In this document: positions 11,103-21,291 of the stretch, piece by piece | Numbering within the stretch: the stretch's first letter is position 1 | Layout: the number at the start of each line of letters is the position of its first letter | NCBI GenBank assembly: GCA_029945625.1 | Contig: JAQSCW010000018.1 | Coordinates: 1-64,000, forward strand | Direction: 5' to 3' | Length of the DNA stretch: 64,000 bases | Source of the DNA: a bacterium | GTDB taxonomy: Bacteria > Bacteroidota > Bacteroidia > B-17B0 > Aurantibacillaceae | Made by a program: the position numbers and the translations under genes | The notes under the pieces: model-generated | What the model was told of the DNA's origin: nothing | What the model saw: only the letters and a program-made list of their open reading frames with translations | Database searches by the model: none

Positions 11103-12704
11103 ATGGAAAACGATGCAATCATAGAAGCCCTTGAACTTACCGGCAAACTAATGGAATTGCACAATGAAAATCCATTTAAAATAAAAGCCTATTCAACTGC
11201 TGCCTTTAAATTATCAAAATTGCGTTATGATTTTGCGGGAAAATCAAAGGAGGACATCGAAGCAATTGAAGGAATAGGAAAAGGCATATCTTCTAAAATC
11301 TTCGAACTTATCACAAAAGAAAGCACCGAGGAATTGGAGGGACTCCTTAAGAAGACTCCCGATGGCGTGATCGAAATAATGGGGGTGAAAGGATTAGGCC
11401 CAAAGAAGGTGAGACAATTATGGCTGGAGTTACAAATAGAGAGTATTGGTGAATTGTTGTATGCCTGCAACGAGAATCGTTTGGTGACGCTGAAAGGTTT
11501 TGGTGAAAAAACCCAACTTCAAGTAAAAAACAACATTGAATTTAAACTTCTAAACACCAACAAATTTCATTACGCCGCCCTTGAAGGCCCCCTCATTGCG
11601 CTGGTGGAAGCAATAACTACCTTACAGCCAAAATTGCCTATTGCCATCGTAGGCGAAATGGCCCGAAAATGCGAGGTGATTGAACGCATCGACATTTTGA
11701 TTGGGGGAGACTTAACGAGTGATGTTACCGCAATGGAAATGCGACTCCCCTTGAACGTAAATTACCTGTTTTGCAGTTCCAGTGAATTTATGTATAAACA
11801 ATTGGAACTTAGCTCCACTTCCGATCATCTCCATAAAATAGGATTTGCTACCGTGAAAGGCAAAGAGTTCAACTCTGTGCAAAAGATATATGAAGCGCTT
11901 TCATTGCCCTTTATCGAACCTGAATTGCGGGAGGGATTAAGTGAAGTGGAAGTGGCGAAGAGAAATGCGCTTCCAAAATTAATAGAACTGAACGATCTTA
12001 AAGGGGTCTTGCATAATCACACTACATACAGCGACGGTGTTCATAGCGTGAAGGAGATGGCCGATTATTGCAAGGAACTGGGCTATACTTACTTTGGAAT
12101 TTGTGACCATTCTAAATCGGCATTTTATGCCAATGGACTTACTTCGGAAAGAGTAGTCCAACAACAGGCAGAAATAGATCTGCTCAATTCAACGGATCTT
12201 GATTTCAAAATACTCAAAGGAATTGAAAGCGATGTGTTGAATGACGGCTCACTTGACTACCCTGATGAAATTCTTCAGACTTTTGATTTTGTGGTGGCTT
12301 CGATCCACTCCAATCTAAAGATGAGCGAAGAAAAGGCAACCGCACGATTGATAAAAGCTATTGAAAATCCTTATACTTCTATCTTGGGGCACCCCACGGG
12401 CCGACTTTTGCTGGCCAGAAAAGGCTATCCGATTGATCACAAAAAAGTTATTGATGCCTGTGCCGCCAATGGGGTAGCTATGGAACTAAACGCGCATCCC
12501 TACCGCTTGGATATTGACTGGCGTTGGATTCCTTATTGTCTCGAAAAAGGAGTAAAGGTTTCGATTAATCCTGATGCGCATCACAAGGAAGGATTTAAGG
12601 ATATGTATTTCGGTGTGTGTGTGGCCAGAAAAGGAATGTTAGACAAAGATAATTGTTTAAACGCCTTATCTTTGCCTGAACTCATGCACGCATTTAAAAA
12701 ATAA
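11103..12704 (+). CDS. polX: DNA polymerase X-like protein with HhH motifs and C-terminal PHP phosphoesterase domain; polymerase site appears degenerate
   Basis: HhH-like EAIEGIGKGISSKI, IMGVKGLGPKKVRQLW, LKGFGEKTQ; PHP LHNHTTYSDG, GICDHSKS, GHPTGRLL, SINPDAH. Confidence 0.88.
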   Translation: MENDAIIEALELTGKLMELHNENPFKIKAYSTAAFKLSKLRYDFAGKSKEDIEAIEGIGKGISSKIFELITKESTEELEGLLKKTPDGVIEIMGVKGLGPKKVRQLWLELQIESIGELLYACNENRLVTLKGFGEKTQLQVKNNIEFKLLNTNKFHYAALEGPLIALVEAITTLQPKLPIAIVGEMARKCEVIERIDILIGGDLTSDVTAMEMRLPLNVNYLFCSSSEFMYKQLELSSTSDHLHKIGFATVKGKEFNSVQKIYEALSLPFIEPELREGLSEVEVAKRNALPKLIELNDLKGVLHNHTTYSDGVHSVKEMADYCKELGYTYFGICDHSKSAFYANGLTSERVVQQQAEIDLLNSTDLDFKILKGIESDVLNDGSLDYPDEILQTFDFVVASIHSNLKMSEEKATARLIKAIENPYTSILGHPTGRLLLARKGYPIDHKKVIDACAANGVAMELNAHPYRLDIDWRWIPYCLEKGVKVSINPDAHHKEGFKDMYFGVCVARKGMLDKDNCLNALSLPELMHAFKK

Positions 12705-14221
12705 TGCCCCTAATTAATTCCATAGCAAGTTGGCTGATGACGAAGCGCATGCATCAGATCGAACTGTTCATCAAATACCCCATTGACGTTCAATTGGAGT
12801 GGATGCGCAGCCTGGTGGATGATGCGGCAAACACCGAATTTGGGCTCAGGTACAATTTTGATGAGATCATTGGCTACGAGGAATTCAAGAAGAACATCCC
12901 TTTAAATGATTACGAATCAATGAAGCCATGGATCGACCGTACTCGTAGAGGTGAGCAAAATCTGATCTGGCATTCCGAAATCAAATGGTTTGCTAAAAGC
13001 AGTGGTACTACCGATAAAAGTAAGTTTCTTCCGGTGAGTGAAGAAAGTTTGGATGGCTGCCATTTTAATGCGGGACGGGATATGGTGACTTTATGGTGTC
13101 ATAATCATCCCAATACCCAGTTATTTACAGGAAAAAGTTTGGCTTTGGGGGGTAGTTTTAAAGAAGACACGTTTGGTGATTATAATTCCTTTCATGGCGA
13201 TGTGAGTGCTATTATTATTCAAAATCTGCCCATGTGGGCCGACTACTTTAGAGCTCCCGAGGCAAGTATAGCATTAATGGATGAATGGGAAAGTAAGCTG
13301 GAACAGTTGGCGGTGAGTATGATGAATGAAAATGTGACTAGCCTAGCTGGGGTGCCCAGTTGGATGTTGGTTTTACTCAAGCGGATCTTAAAAAAGAAGA
13401 AGGCAAACAACATTCACGAAGTGTGGCCGAATCTGGAAGTATATTTCCATGGGGGAGTAAGTTTCACGCCGTATAGAGAACAGTTCATTGAAATTTTTGG
13501 GAACAAGAACGTGGAGTTTCTGCAATTATACAATGCCTCGGAAGGATTTTTTGGTATTCAGGATCAGGTGAACAGCGACGAAATGCTGCTAATGCTCGAC
13601 TACGGCATTTTTTACGAGTTTCTAAATTTAAAAGATCTTGACACTCCCGAGGCTTCAAAGAAAACTGTTCACCTCGATGATGTAAAAATCGGACTAGATT
13701 ATGCACTTATTATCAGCACAAATGCAGGGTTGTGGCGCTATCAGGTGGGCGACGTGATACGATTCACCAGTACTAACCCGTACCGGTTTAAAATTTCGGG
13801 GAGAACCAAACAACACATTAATGTTTTTGGAGAGGAGCTCATGGTGCATAATTCTGATGCCGCTATTGCCATGGCTTGCGATAAAACACGTGCCCGCGTG
13901 AACGAGTATACCGTGGCCCCTATCTTTATGGAAAATAAATCGGGAGCTCACGAATGGCTGATTGAGTTTGAAAAGGAACCAAATAATTTCGACTATTTTG
14001 TGTCTGTTCTCGACGAAGCACTAAAAAAGCAAAACAGTGATTATGAAGCCAAACGCTACAATAATTTTGTACTGCAATTTCCGGTAGTGCATCAAGTTGC
14101 GAAAAACAGTTTTTACAAATGGCTGAAAGAACACAGTAGATTGGGCGGGCAGTTCAAAGTGCCGCGCTTGAGCAATGACAGAAAGATTCTTGAAGAGATC
14201 CTAAAATCAAGCAAGCGCTAA
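12704..14221 (+). CDS. GH3 auxin-responsive promoter family protein (acyl-adenylating fold)
   Basis: AKSSGTTDKSKFLPVS; YNASEGFFGIQ; YQVGDVIRFT; KISGRTKQHINVFGEELM; start overlaps the upstream stop (TAATG). Confidence 0.9.
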   Translation: MPLINSIASWLMTKRMHQIELFIKYPIDVQLEWMRSLVDDAANTEFGLRYNFDEIIGYEEFKKNIPLNDYESMKPWIDRTRRGEQNLIWHSEIKWFAKSSGTTDKSKFLPVSEESLDGCHFNAGRDMVTLWCHNHPNTQLFTGKSLALGGSFKEDTFGDYNSFHGDVSAIIIQNLPMWADYFRAPEASIALMDEWESKLEQLAVSMMNENVTSLAGVPSWMLVLLKRILKKKKANNIHEVWPNLEVYFHGGVSFTPYREQFIEIFGNKNVEFLQLYNASEGFFGIQDQVNSDEMLLMLDYGIFYEFLNLKDLDTPEASKKTVHLDDVKIGLDYALIISTNAGLWRYQVGDVIRFTSTNPYRFKISGRTKQHINVFGEELMVHNSDAAIAMACDKTRARVNEYTVAPIFMENKSGAHEWLIEFEKEPNNFDYFVSVLDEALKKQNSDYEAKRYNNFVLQFPVVHQVAKNSFYKWLKEHSRLGGQFKVPRLSNDRKILEEILKSSKR

Positions 14222-14236
14222 CAAAAAGAAACCCGA

Positions 14237-15049
14237 ATGAGACCGAAAGCCATGCTAAAAGGAAAACGCTATATAGTTCTGTTTGTAATTGCTTTTGGCA
14301 TTTCTTTTGTGCAACAAAACGACCCAAAGCCTGTAGTAATAAAATCGAAATATGATTTTTTCACCGTCGATAATCTCGGAAATATTTTTACTATTCGCGA
14401 AGATGAACTTGTTAAGTATCTACCAAGCGGAAAATTTTTTGCTCGTTACAGCAACCTGAAACTGGGTAATATCACCACAGTTGATGCCACCAATCCCCTA
14501 AAATTAGTGGTCTATTACCGGGATTATCAAACCATTGTGTTTTTGGATAATCAACTGTCGCTCAACAGTGACGTAGTGTCACTTCAAGAGATGAATTATG
14601 AACAAACCGATTTGGTTTGTGCCGGAGCAAACAACAGTTTTTGGATCTACGATAAACAAAATAATGAATTGATTAGGTTTAATGAAAACTCTAAAAAAAT
14701 TGCCGCTACCGGCAATCTGAAACAAATACTTAGAACTGAATTAAATCCAAATTACATGCTGGAACACAATAATTATTTATATCTCAATTGTCCTCAAACA
14801 GGCATCTATGTGTTTGATATTTTTGGGGCCTTTAGTAAAATAATCTCAATAAAGGATCTAAAACAATTTCAGGTAAATGATAATCTTATTTATTATCAAA
14901 AAGACAGTGTGTTTTGCAGCTACGACCACAAAATCTTTGAGGAAGTCTGCACGTTTGTAAGCGGAAATAAAGTGGTGAAGGGGATGAAATACAACAACAA
15001 AAAGCTATATAAAGGCTATATGGATTCGGTAACAGTGAGTCTGAATTAG
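14237..15049 (+). CDS. Conserved hypothetical secreted protein, probable beta-propeller
   Basis: Hydrophobic N-terminus; repeated short beta-rich segments (FFTVDNLGNIFTIREDELVKYLPSGKFFARYSN). Confidence 0.6.
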   Translation: MRPKAMLKGKRYIVLFVIAFGISFVQQNDPKPVVIKSKYDFFTVDNLGNIFTIREDELVKYLPSGKFFARYSNLKLGNITTVDATNPLKLVVYYRDYQTIVFLDNQLSLNSDVVSLQEMNYEQTDLVCAGANNSFWIYDKQNNELIRFNENSKKIAATGNLKQILRTELNPNYMLEHNNYLYLNCPQTGIYVFDIFGAFSKIISIKDLKQFQVNDNLIYYQKDSVFCSYDHKIFEEVCTFVSGNKVVKGMKYNNKKLYKGYMDSVTVSLN

Positions 15050-15263
15050 ATGCTCCGCACTTCTTCTTCCTGTTTATACACAACTACTTTCTTGACATAC
15101 GATCAACTGGCGCAGCGTCTGTCTTTAGCATGCCTGTCTGACTCCGATGGGAATAACCATTATTACAAACTTTAACAAATACCGACCGCAGATAAAAGCG
15201 GTGATTTCGTTATATTTGTGTTTAGTCGATGCAGCGAGCAGTACAGATTTGGTTTTGCTTTGA

Positions 15264-18200
15264 ATGATAGATCGTAAGGAACTTTTAGTGGAAGACAGCG
15301 GAAACATACTCATACAAAAGCTTGATGAATTTATCAGGCGCTATTATAAGAACCGATTAATAAGGGGCATCATCTACTCCATCGGAATTCTGTTGGCTGC
15401 GTTCCTAAGTGTGGTGCTACTGGAGTATTTTGGGGAGTTCAACAGCCTCATTCGGGGAATATTATTCTTCGGATTTGTGGGGGCCAGTGTTCTGATAGTG
15501 GTAAGATACATCCTTATTCCTCTTCTTAATCTAAACCGAATTGGGGCCCTCATTTCTTACGATCAGGCCGCCGGCATTATAGGAAATCACTTCTCAACGG
15601 TGCAGGATAAACTGTTGAATGTATTGCAGCTTCAAAACGATCGCCTTTTAAGCGGTTCGGATGATCTGTTGCTTGCCGGCATCAATCAAAAAATCAACGA
15701 ACTGCGGCCCATTCCTTTTACCACAGCGATCGACTTCGGTGAAAACAAAAAGCACCTACGTTTGGTAATCCCTTTGTTTCTATTCTGTTCAACAATCATT
15801 TTCATTTGGCCTCAAATCATTTCTAAAAGCACTGAGCGACTGGTAAATTATCAAACCTATTATGAAAAGGAAATGCCATTCAAATTTAACATTCAAAATA
15901 GCACATTGGAAGCGTTACAGGCGCAGGATTATAAATTGGAAGTTGAAATTACCGGGCAGGAAATACCAAATGAGGTGTACATTGTGATGAATAATGTTGA
16001 ATATAAGTTGGAAAAAGACGGTCCAATAAAATTTCATTATACTTTTTCAAATATTCAAACTTCCACTACATTTCAATTTATGGCAGCGGGTTATTTATCG
16101 AAGGAATATACGGTAAATGTGTTGCCAAAGCCTTCCTTGCTGCAGTTCAATCTTCAATTGGTATATCCGGCATACCTCAACAAGCCAAATGAAAGCACTA
16201 CTAACACCGGTGACCTTCAAATTCCTCAAGGAACAAAAGTGAACTGGGTCTTTCACACGCGTAACACCGAGCACCTAAGTTTGCGATTCCTCGATACTAC
16301 AGCTGTTCCGGAAATAAGCAAAGAGGACGAATTTAAGTTTACCCGTAGGTTTTTGTATAATAACTTCTATACAATTAAAGCCTCAAATAAGTTTGTAAGT
16401 AATTCACCTGACTCCGTAAATTTTAGCATCAATGTGATTGCCGATCAATTTCCTTCCATTGAAGTGAGTCAGCAGAAAGATTCTTTGAGTGCAAAGAGCA
16501 TCTACTTCAGTGGGGAGGTCAAGGATGATTATGGTTTTACAAAACTCATGTTTCACTTTAAGAAGTTTGGAAGCGACTCTACGGGAAGGACCATCGAAAC
16601 AGAAGGTAGTTTTCCGATTGTATTTACCAAAGGTCAGGTGAATCAGCCGTATTTCTATTTTCTTGATGCTTCACAGTATCAGCTAAATCCGGGTGACAGA
16701 ATAGAGTACTTTTTTGAGGTTCATGATAACGACGGAATTAACGGACCTAAAGGGTCGAGGACGCACATGATGACCTTTAAGGCCCCCAGCCGCGAGGAGA
16801 TCAACGAAACTACCGAGAAAAATAGTAGCGAGATCAAGAAGGATCTGGAAGAAAGCATCAAAAAAGCCAAACAGCTTCAGAAGGACGTGAATGAGCTGTC
16901 CAAGAAGATTAATGATAAAAAGCAGCTGGGATACGAAGAAAAAAAGAAACTCGAAGACTTACTCAAAAAACAACAGGAACTCCAGAATAAGGTGGAGGAG
17001 GTGAAAAAGGAAAATGAGTTAAACAATAAGCAGCAGAATGAGTTCAGTCAAACCGACGAATCAATTCTTGAAAAGCAGCAGCAATTACAACAATTGTTTG
17101 AGAACATAATGACACCCGAAATGAAGAAACTGTTTGATGAGTTGAATAAAATGCTGGAAAAGTTGGATAAAAATCAAGTACAGGACAAGTTGGAGGAATT
17201 AAAATTAACAAATAAAGACATTGAGAAAGAACTGGATCGAAATTTAGAAGCATTTAAGCAACTGGAAGTGGAGCAGAAGATGCAAGCGGCCATTGACCGA
17301 CTTGATGAATTGCAAAAGAAAGAAGAAGCCCTAAATAAACAAACTGAAGGCAAAAAGAAAGAAGAAAAAAAAGAGGATAGTAAGAATCCGGAGAACAAGA
17401 ATCCCGGCGAAAATAAGCAAGAAGAAAAGAATCAGGATAGCAAGAATGTCGAAGAGAAAAAGCCCGACAATAAAAGAACGGACGAAAAAAAGCCCGATAG
17501 CAAAGAACTGGAAAAAAAACAAGATGAGATAAAGAATGAATTTGATAAACTGAAGGAGGAGCTAAAAGATCTTGAGAAAAAGAATGCCGACCTCGAAGAA
17601 CCAAATAAATTGCCGAACACCGAGAAAAAGCAGGAAGAAATCAGCAAGGAGATGCAAAAAAGCTCTCAGCAATTGAACCAGAACAACAAAAAAGATGCCT
17701 CTCAATCTCAGAAAAGTGCTGCCGAAAAAATGGAGGAAATGAAAGAGGAAATGAAATCGGCCATGGAAGAACAGGAGGAGAAGAAAGATGAGGAAAATGC
17801 GCAGGCTTTGCGGCAGATTCTGGAAAATCTAGTGAACCTGTCATTTGGACAAGAGGAATTGTTAAAGAAACTACCCGATACGAGAGTTGATAATCCTCAG
17901 TATTTGGCTATTCCAAAGGAACAAAACAAATTAAAGGAAGACAGCAAGATCATTGAAGATAGTTTGTTTTCCTTAAGCAAAAGAGCTCCTCAGATTAGCG
18001 CCATAGTAAACCGGGAGATCAGCTCTATTAATTTGAACATGGATAAAACCGTGAAGTCTTTGGCTGAACGAAATGCCGGAGAAAGTGCCATGAGAATGCA
18101 ATCCACCATGACCTCCGTTAATAATTTGGCCTTACTTTTAAATGAGTCACTTGAACAGATGCAGGCTCAAATGAAGAGCAAAAATCAGGCAAAGGGCCAA

Positions 18201-18854
18201 AAAGGAGGCAAATGCAAGAAACCGGGTTCGGGTACTGGTGATAATCCGTCAAAAAAGGGTAATTCTGTGGCCAGTATGAGGAAACTGCAGGAGCAATTGA
18301 ACAAACAACTTCAGGACATGAAGGACGCCATGGAAAAGGGCCAAAAACCGGGAGAAAAGCCCGGAGACAAAAAAGGCCAAAAACCGGGTGGCGGATTGGG
18401 TCAAAATGGCCAAAATGGAATGAATGTTCCAGGCAGCAGTGAACAATTTGCCAAAATGGCCGCTCAACAAGAGGCCTTAAGAAGGCAAATGCAGGCCATG
18501 ATGGACAAATTGAAAAATAAAGGGAAGAATCCGGGGGGAGACATTGCCAATATGATGGAAGAAACTGAGAAAGAACTGGTAAATAAACAGATAAGCAATG
18601 CTACTCTGAAGCGGCAGCAGGACATCTTAAGCAGGCTTTTAGAGAGTGAAAAAGCCGAGCGAGAAAGAGAACAAGATGAGCAGCGGAAAAGTAATGAAGC
18701 AAAAAGTCAAAATTTTAGCAACCCTACTGAATTTTTAGAGTATAAAAGAGCTAAGGAAAAGGAAATGGAACTGTTAAATACCGTTCCGCCGAGTTTAACA
18801 CCGTATTTCAAAGATAAAGTAGATAAGTATTTTAATATTTTGAGCAAAGAATGA
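15264..18854 (+). CDS. DUF4175-like large membrane protein with long K/E/Q-rich coiled coil
   Basis: N-terminal TM pair, beta-rich middle, extensive coiled coil, Met/Gln-rich C-terminal region; family call from recalled architecture. Confidence 0.75.
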   Translation: MIDRKELLVEDSGNILIQKLDEFIRRYYKNRLIRGIIYSIGILLAAFLSVVLLEYFGEFNSLIRGILFFGFVGASVLIVVRYILIPLLNLNRIGALISYDQAAGIIGNHFSTVQDKLLNVLQLQNDRLLSGSDDLLLAGINQKINELRPIPFTTAIDFGENKKHLRLVIPLFLFCSTIIFIWPQIISKSTERLVNYQTYYEKEMPFKFNIQNSTLEALQAQDYKLEVEITGQEIPNEVYIVMNNVEYKLEKDGPIKFHYTFSNIQTSTTFQFMAAGYLSKEYTVNVLPKPSLLQFNLQLVYPAYLNKPNESTTNTGDLQIPQGTKVNWVFHTRNTEHLSLRFLDTTAVPEISKEDEFKFTRRFLYNNFYTIKASNKFVSNSPDSVNFSINVIADQFPSIEVSQQKDSLSAKSIYFSGEVKDDYGFTKLMFHFKKFGSDSTGRTIETEGSFPIVFTKGQVNQPYFYFLDASQYQLNPGDRIEYFFEVHDNDGINGPKGSRTHMMTFKAPSREEINETTEKNSSEIKKDLEESIKKAKQLQKDVNELSKKINDKKQLGYEEKKKLEDLLKKQQELQNKVEEVKKENELNNKQQNEFSQTDESILEKQQQLQQLFENIMTPEMKKLFDELNKMLEKLDKNQVQDKLEELKLTNKDIEKELDRNLEAFKQLEVEQKMQAAIDRLDELQKKEEALNKQTEGKKKEEKKEDSKNPENKNPGENKQEEKNQDSKNVEEKKPDNKRTDEKKPDSKELEKKQDEIKNEFDKLKEELKDLEKKNADLEEPNKLPNTEKKQEEISKEMQKSSQQLNQNNKKDASQSQKSAAEKMEEMKEEMKSAMEEQEEKKDEENAQALRQILENLVNLSFGQEELLKKLPDTRVDNPQYLAIPKEQNKLKEDSKIIEDSLFSLSKRAPQISAIVNREISSINLNMDKTVKSLAERNAGESAMRMQSTMTSVNNLALLLNESLEQMQAQMKSKNQAKGQKGGKCKKPGSGTGDNPSKKGNSVASMRKLQEQLNKQLQDMKDAMEKGQKPGEKPGDKKGQKPGGGLGQNGQNGMNVPGSSEQFAKMAAQQEALRRQMQAMMDKLKNKGKNPGGDIANMMEETEKELVNKQISNATLKRQQDILSRLLESEKAEREREQDEQRKSNEAKSQNFSNPTEFLEYKRAKEKEMELLNTVPPSLTPYFKDKVDKYFNILSKE
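17330..17520 (+). repeat. Degenerate coding tandem repeat (DSKNPENKN.. / DSKNVEEKKPDNKR / DEKKPDSKE)
   Basis: Imperfect A/G-rich repeats visible within the DUF4175-like ORF. Confidence 0.6.
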
Positions 18855-19258
18855 TACCCACAAAGCATCAGACATTAAAAATAAGCTCCAACACGCAGAG
18901 TTTAAGATTGGTTGAGCGATTAATTGAGGACGTATGTCAGGTGTATGGCGTTAATGAAGACTGTTATGGCAATATGTTAATTGCAGTCACTGAAGCAGTG
19001 AATAATGCTATTCAGCATGGTAATCAGAACAATCTTGATAAGGCGGTGAGAATAGGTTTTGAATCGGATGATAACAAACTCACCTTTTCGATCACCGATG
19101 AAGGTCCCGGATTTGATTTTTCAAATTTGCCTGATCCAACCGATCCGGCAAATTTAGATAAAGTAAGCGGCAGGGGCGTTTTTTTAATGACGCAGTTGTC
19201 GGATGGGATTAAATTTGAAGAAAGCGGTAAACGAGTACTCTTAAGTTTTAACGGGTAA
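18851..19258 (+). CDS. HATPase_c ATP-binding protein, RsbW/anti-sigma regulatory factor-like
   Basis: AVTEAVNNAIQHGNQ; FSITDEGPGFDFSNLPDP; SGRGVFLM; ATGA overlap with upstream gene. Confidence 0.88.
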   Translation: MIPTKHQTLKISSNTQSLRLVERLIEDVCQVYGVNEDCYGNMLIAVTEAVNNAIQHGNQNNLDKAVRIGFESDDNKLTFSITDEGPGFDFSNLPDPTDPANLDKVSGRGVFLMTQLSDGIKFEESGKRVLLSFNG

Positions 19259-19291
19259 TTTTTTTGGTTTAGTGTTGTTATAAGTTGGAAG

Positions 19292-19319
19292 GGTGGTCTT
19301 TTTTGACCACCTTTTTTTT
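19292..19319 (+). terminator. Rho-independent terminator
   Basis: GGTGGTC-TTTTTT-GACCACC followed by T8. Confidence 0.9.
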
Positions 19320-19450
19320 CTGAAAAGCATCCCAACCCTAATAAAAGGAACATTAACTAAAATTAGTGCTCCCCAATTGTGAAAAAAATTAAAAATTGAA
19401 TTGCAGATTTTATAAAGTGGAACTAAGGCGCTATATTTAAGGTTCATCAC

Positions 19451-21289
19451 ATGCATCACCTTTCCAGAATATCACTTTTTTTGATCCTCTCTCTGCTTAT
19501 TCAGGAAACCCTTCTTGGTCAAAAGTTCGTTAAAGACGCCGACAAATTAGCCCTGCAGTATTTTGAGCGCAATGAATTTGAAAAGGCAAATGTTTATTTT
19601 GAAGACCTTTTTGAAAGAAATCCGGGAGCATGGTACAATTACTACTATAAGAGTTTGCTGGGAGCAAAAGAATATGGGAAGGCTGAGAAGATTACCAAAC
19701 GACTTCTGAAACAAAACAAAAGCAACGTGTTCTTATATGTCTATCTGGGAAAGGTATATCGCTTGCAGGGTGATGTGAAGAAGGAAAAGGAGTTTTACAC
19801 CAAATCCATAAAGGAATTAGAAGCAGTTCAACCTTATCTTGACAATCTTACTTCGGTTTTAAAAGAGGAGCAATTGTATGATTATGCTATTGAAGCATAC
19901 AACAAAGGCAGGAGGGCCACCCCATTGTACCCTTATTTTTACGAGAGAGCTGAATTATATAAACTTAAAAATGATCTGGTAGGAATGATCAATGAATATC
20001 TAGATGCCTTGGAATTCAGAGAATCGGAGATTCAAACTGTACAGGCTCAATTGCAAAACTCCTTGGGTTACGACGATGAAGAAGGTGGGATAAAAAATCC
20101 CCTGCTGAAACAAGAACTACAAAAACGAATTCAGAAAAATCCTCAAAAAATAATTTTGGTGGAGTTCCTCATTTTTATACAAAAGCAACAAAAAGATTTT
20201 GAGGGCGCATTTATTCAGTCAAAGGCCCTAGATAAGCGTTTGCAGGAAGATGGACAAAGACTGTATGAACTGGCCAGAATATGTAAATCAAATAGTCAAT
20301 GGGACATTGCCCGGCGTTGTTACGAGTATGTTATTGCAAAAGGCCCTGATCATATTTACTATGATGCCGCGCAGATCGACGTGTTGGAAGTAGAATACTT
20401 ATATCTCACACAACAACCTCAACCCGAAACAGCCGAACTTCTTTTGCTTGAAAAAAAATTGACGGCCGCCAATCAAAAATACAAACAACCCCCACTTAAC
20501 CAACAACTACTAAAGGATTTGGCGTCACTAAAAGCCTATTATCTCAATAAAACGGATGAGACGATTGGCCTTTTGGAAGATTATATTTCACAATCGGGTC
20601 TCGAACCCGGTGTAAAGGCAGAGTATAAGTTGATGTTAGGGGATATCTATTTGATCAAAGGTGAGATTTGGGAGGCCTCTCTTTTGTATTCGCAAGTCGA
20701 AAAATCGTTTAAATACGAAGCCATTGGCAATGATGCTAAATACCGAAACGCTAAACTCAGCTATTATGCCGGCGACTTTGCATGGGCAAAGACGCAAGCT
20801 GATGTATTGAAAGGAAGCACTTCAAAATTGATTGCCAATGATGCTCTGGAACTAAGTTTGGTAATTACAGATGCCATTGGGATTGACACCAACGACCTTG
20901 CTCTAAAACTTTTTTCAAGTGCAGAACTGATGATTCTTCAACATCGTTATGCGGATGCTATTGCGCGCATGGATAGCATAAATTTACTCTTCAGTAATAA
21001 CACGTTGGGCGACGATATTTATTATAAAAAGGCTCACGTATACTTTTCCTTGCACAAGTATGCCGAGGCGGCCGAGATGTATAAAAATATTATAGAATAT
21101 TACCCGAATGATCTTTACGGGGATGACGCACAATTCAAGCTTGCTGAATTATATGAAAATGAATTGAACGATAAAGAAAAAGCAAAACAAACTTATCAAG
21201 AGGTACTTACAAAATATCCCGGCAGCATCTATTCTGTTGAAGCAAGAAAACGATTTCGTACGTTGCGCGGCGATAATCTAAATAATTAA
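19451..21289 (+). CDS. Secreted tetratricopeptide repeat protein
   Basis: Signal peptide; multiple TPR-like units (YYKKAHVYFSLHKYAEAAEMYKNIIEYYPNDLYGDDAQFKLAELYE). Confidence 0.85.
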   Translation: MHHLSRISLFLILSLLIQETLLGQKFVKDADKLALQYFERNEFEKANVYFEDLFERNPGAWYNYYYKSLLGAKEYGKAEKITKRLLKQNKSNVFLYVYLGKVYRLQGDVKKEKEFYTKSIKELEAVQPYLDNLTSVLKEEQLYDYAIEAYNKGRRATPLYPYFYERAELYKLKNDLVGMINEYLDALEFRESEIQTVQAQLQNSLGYDDEEGGIKNPLLKQELQKRIQKNPQKIILVEFLIFIQKQQKDFEGAFIQSKALDKRLQEDGQRLYELARICKSNSQWDIARRCYEYVIAKGPDHIYYDAAQIDVLEVEYLYLTQQPQPETAELLLLEKKLTAANQKYKQPPLNQQLLKDLASLKAYYLNKTDETIGLLEDYISQSGLEPGVKAEYKLMLGDIYLIKGEIWEASLLYSQVEKSFKYEAIGNDAKYRNAKLSYYAGDFAWAKTQADVLKGSTSKLIANDALELSLVITDAIGIDTNDLALKLFSSAELMILQHRYADAIARMDSINLLFSNNTLGDDIYYKKAHVYFSLHKYAEAAEMYKNIIEYYPNDLYGDDAQFKLAELYENELNDKEKAKQTYQEVLTKYPGSIYSVEARKRFRTLRGDNLNN

Positions 21290-21291
21290 AC

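Noticed and set aside
17044-17844. Several antisense ORFs inside the DUF4175-like gene, rich in F/S/L
   Set aside because: They are the reverse complement of a K/E/Q-rich coiled coil, so stop codons are rare and the translation is low-complexity; the sense strand is clearly coding.
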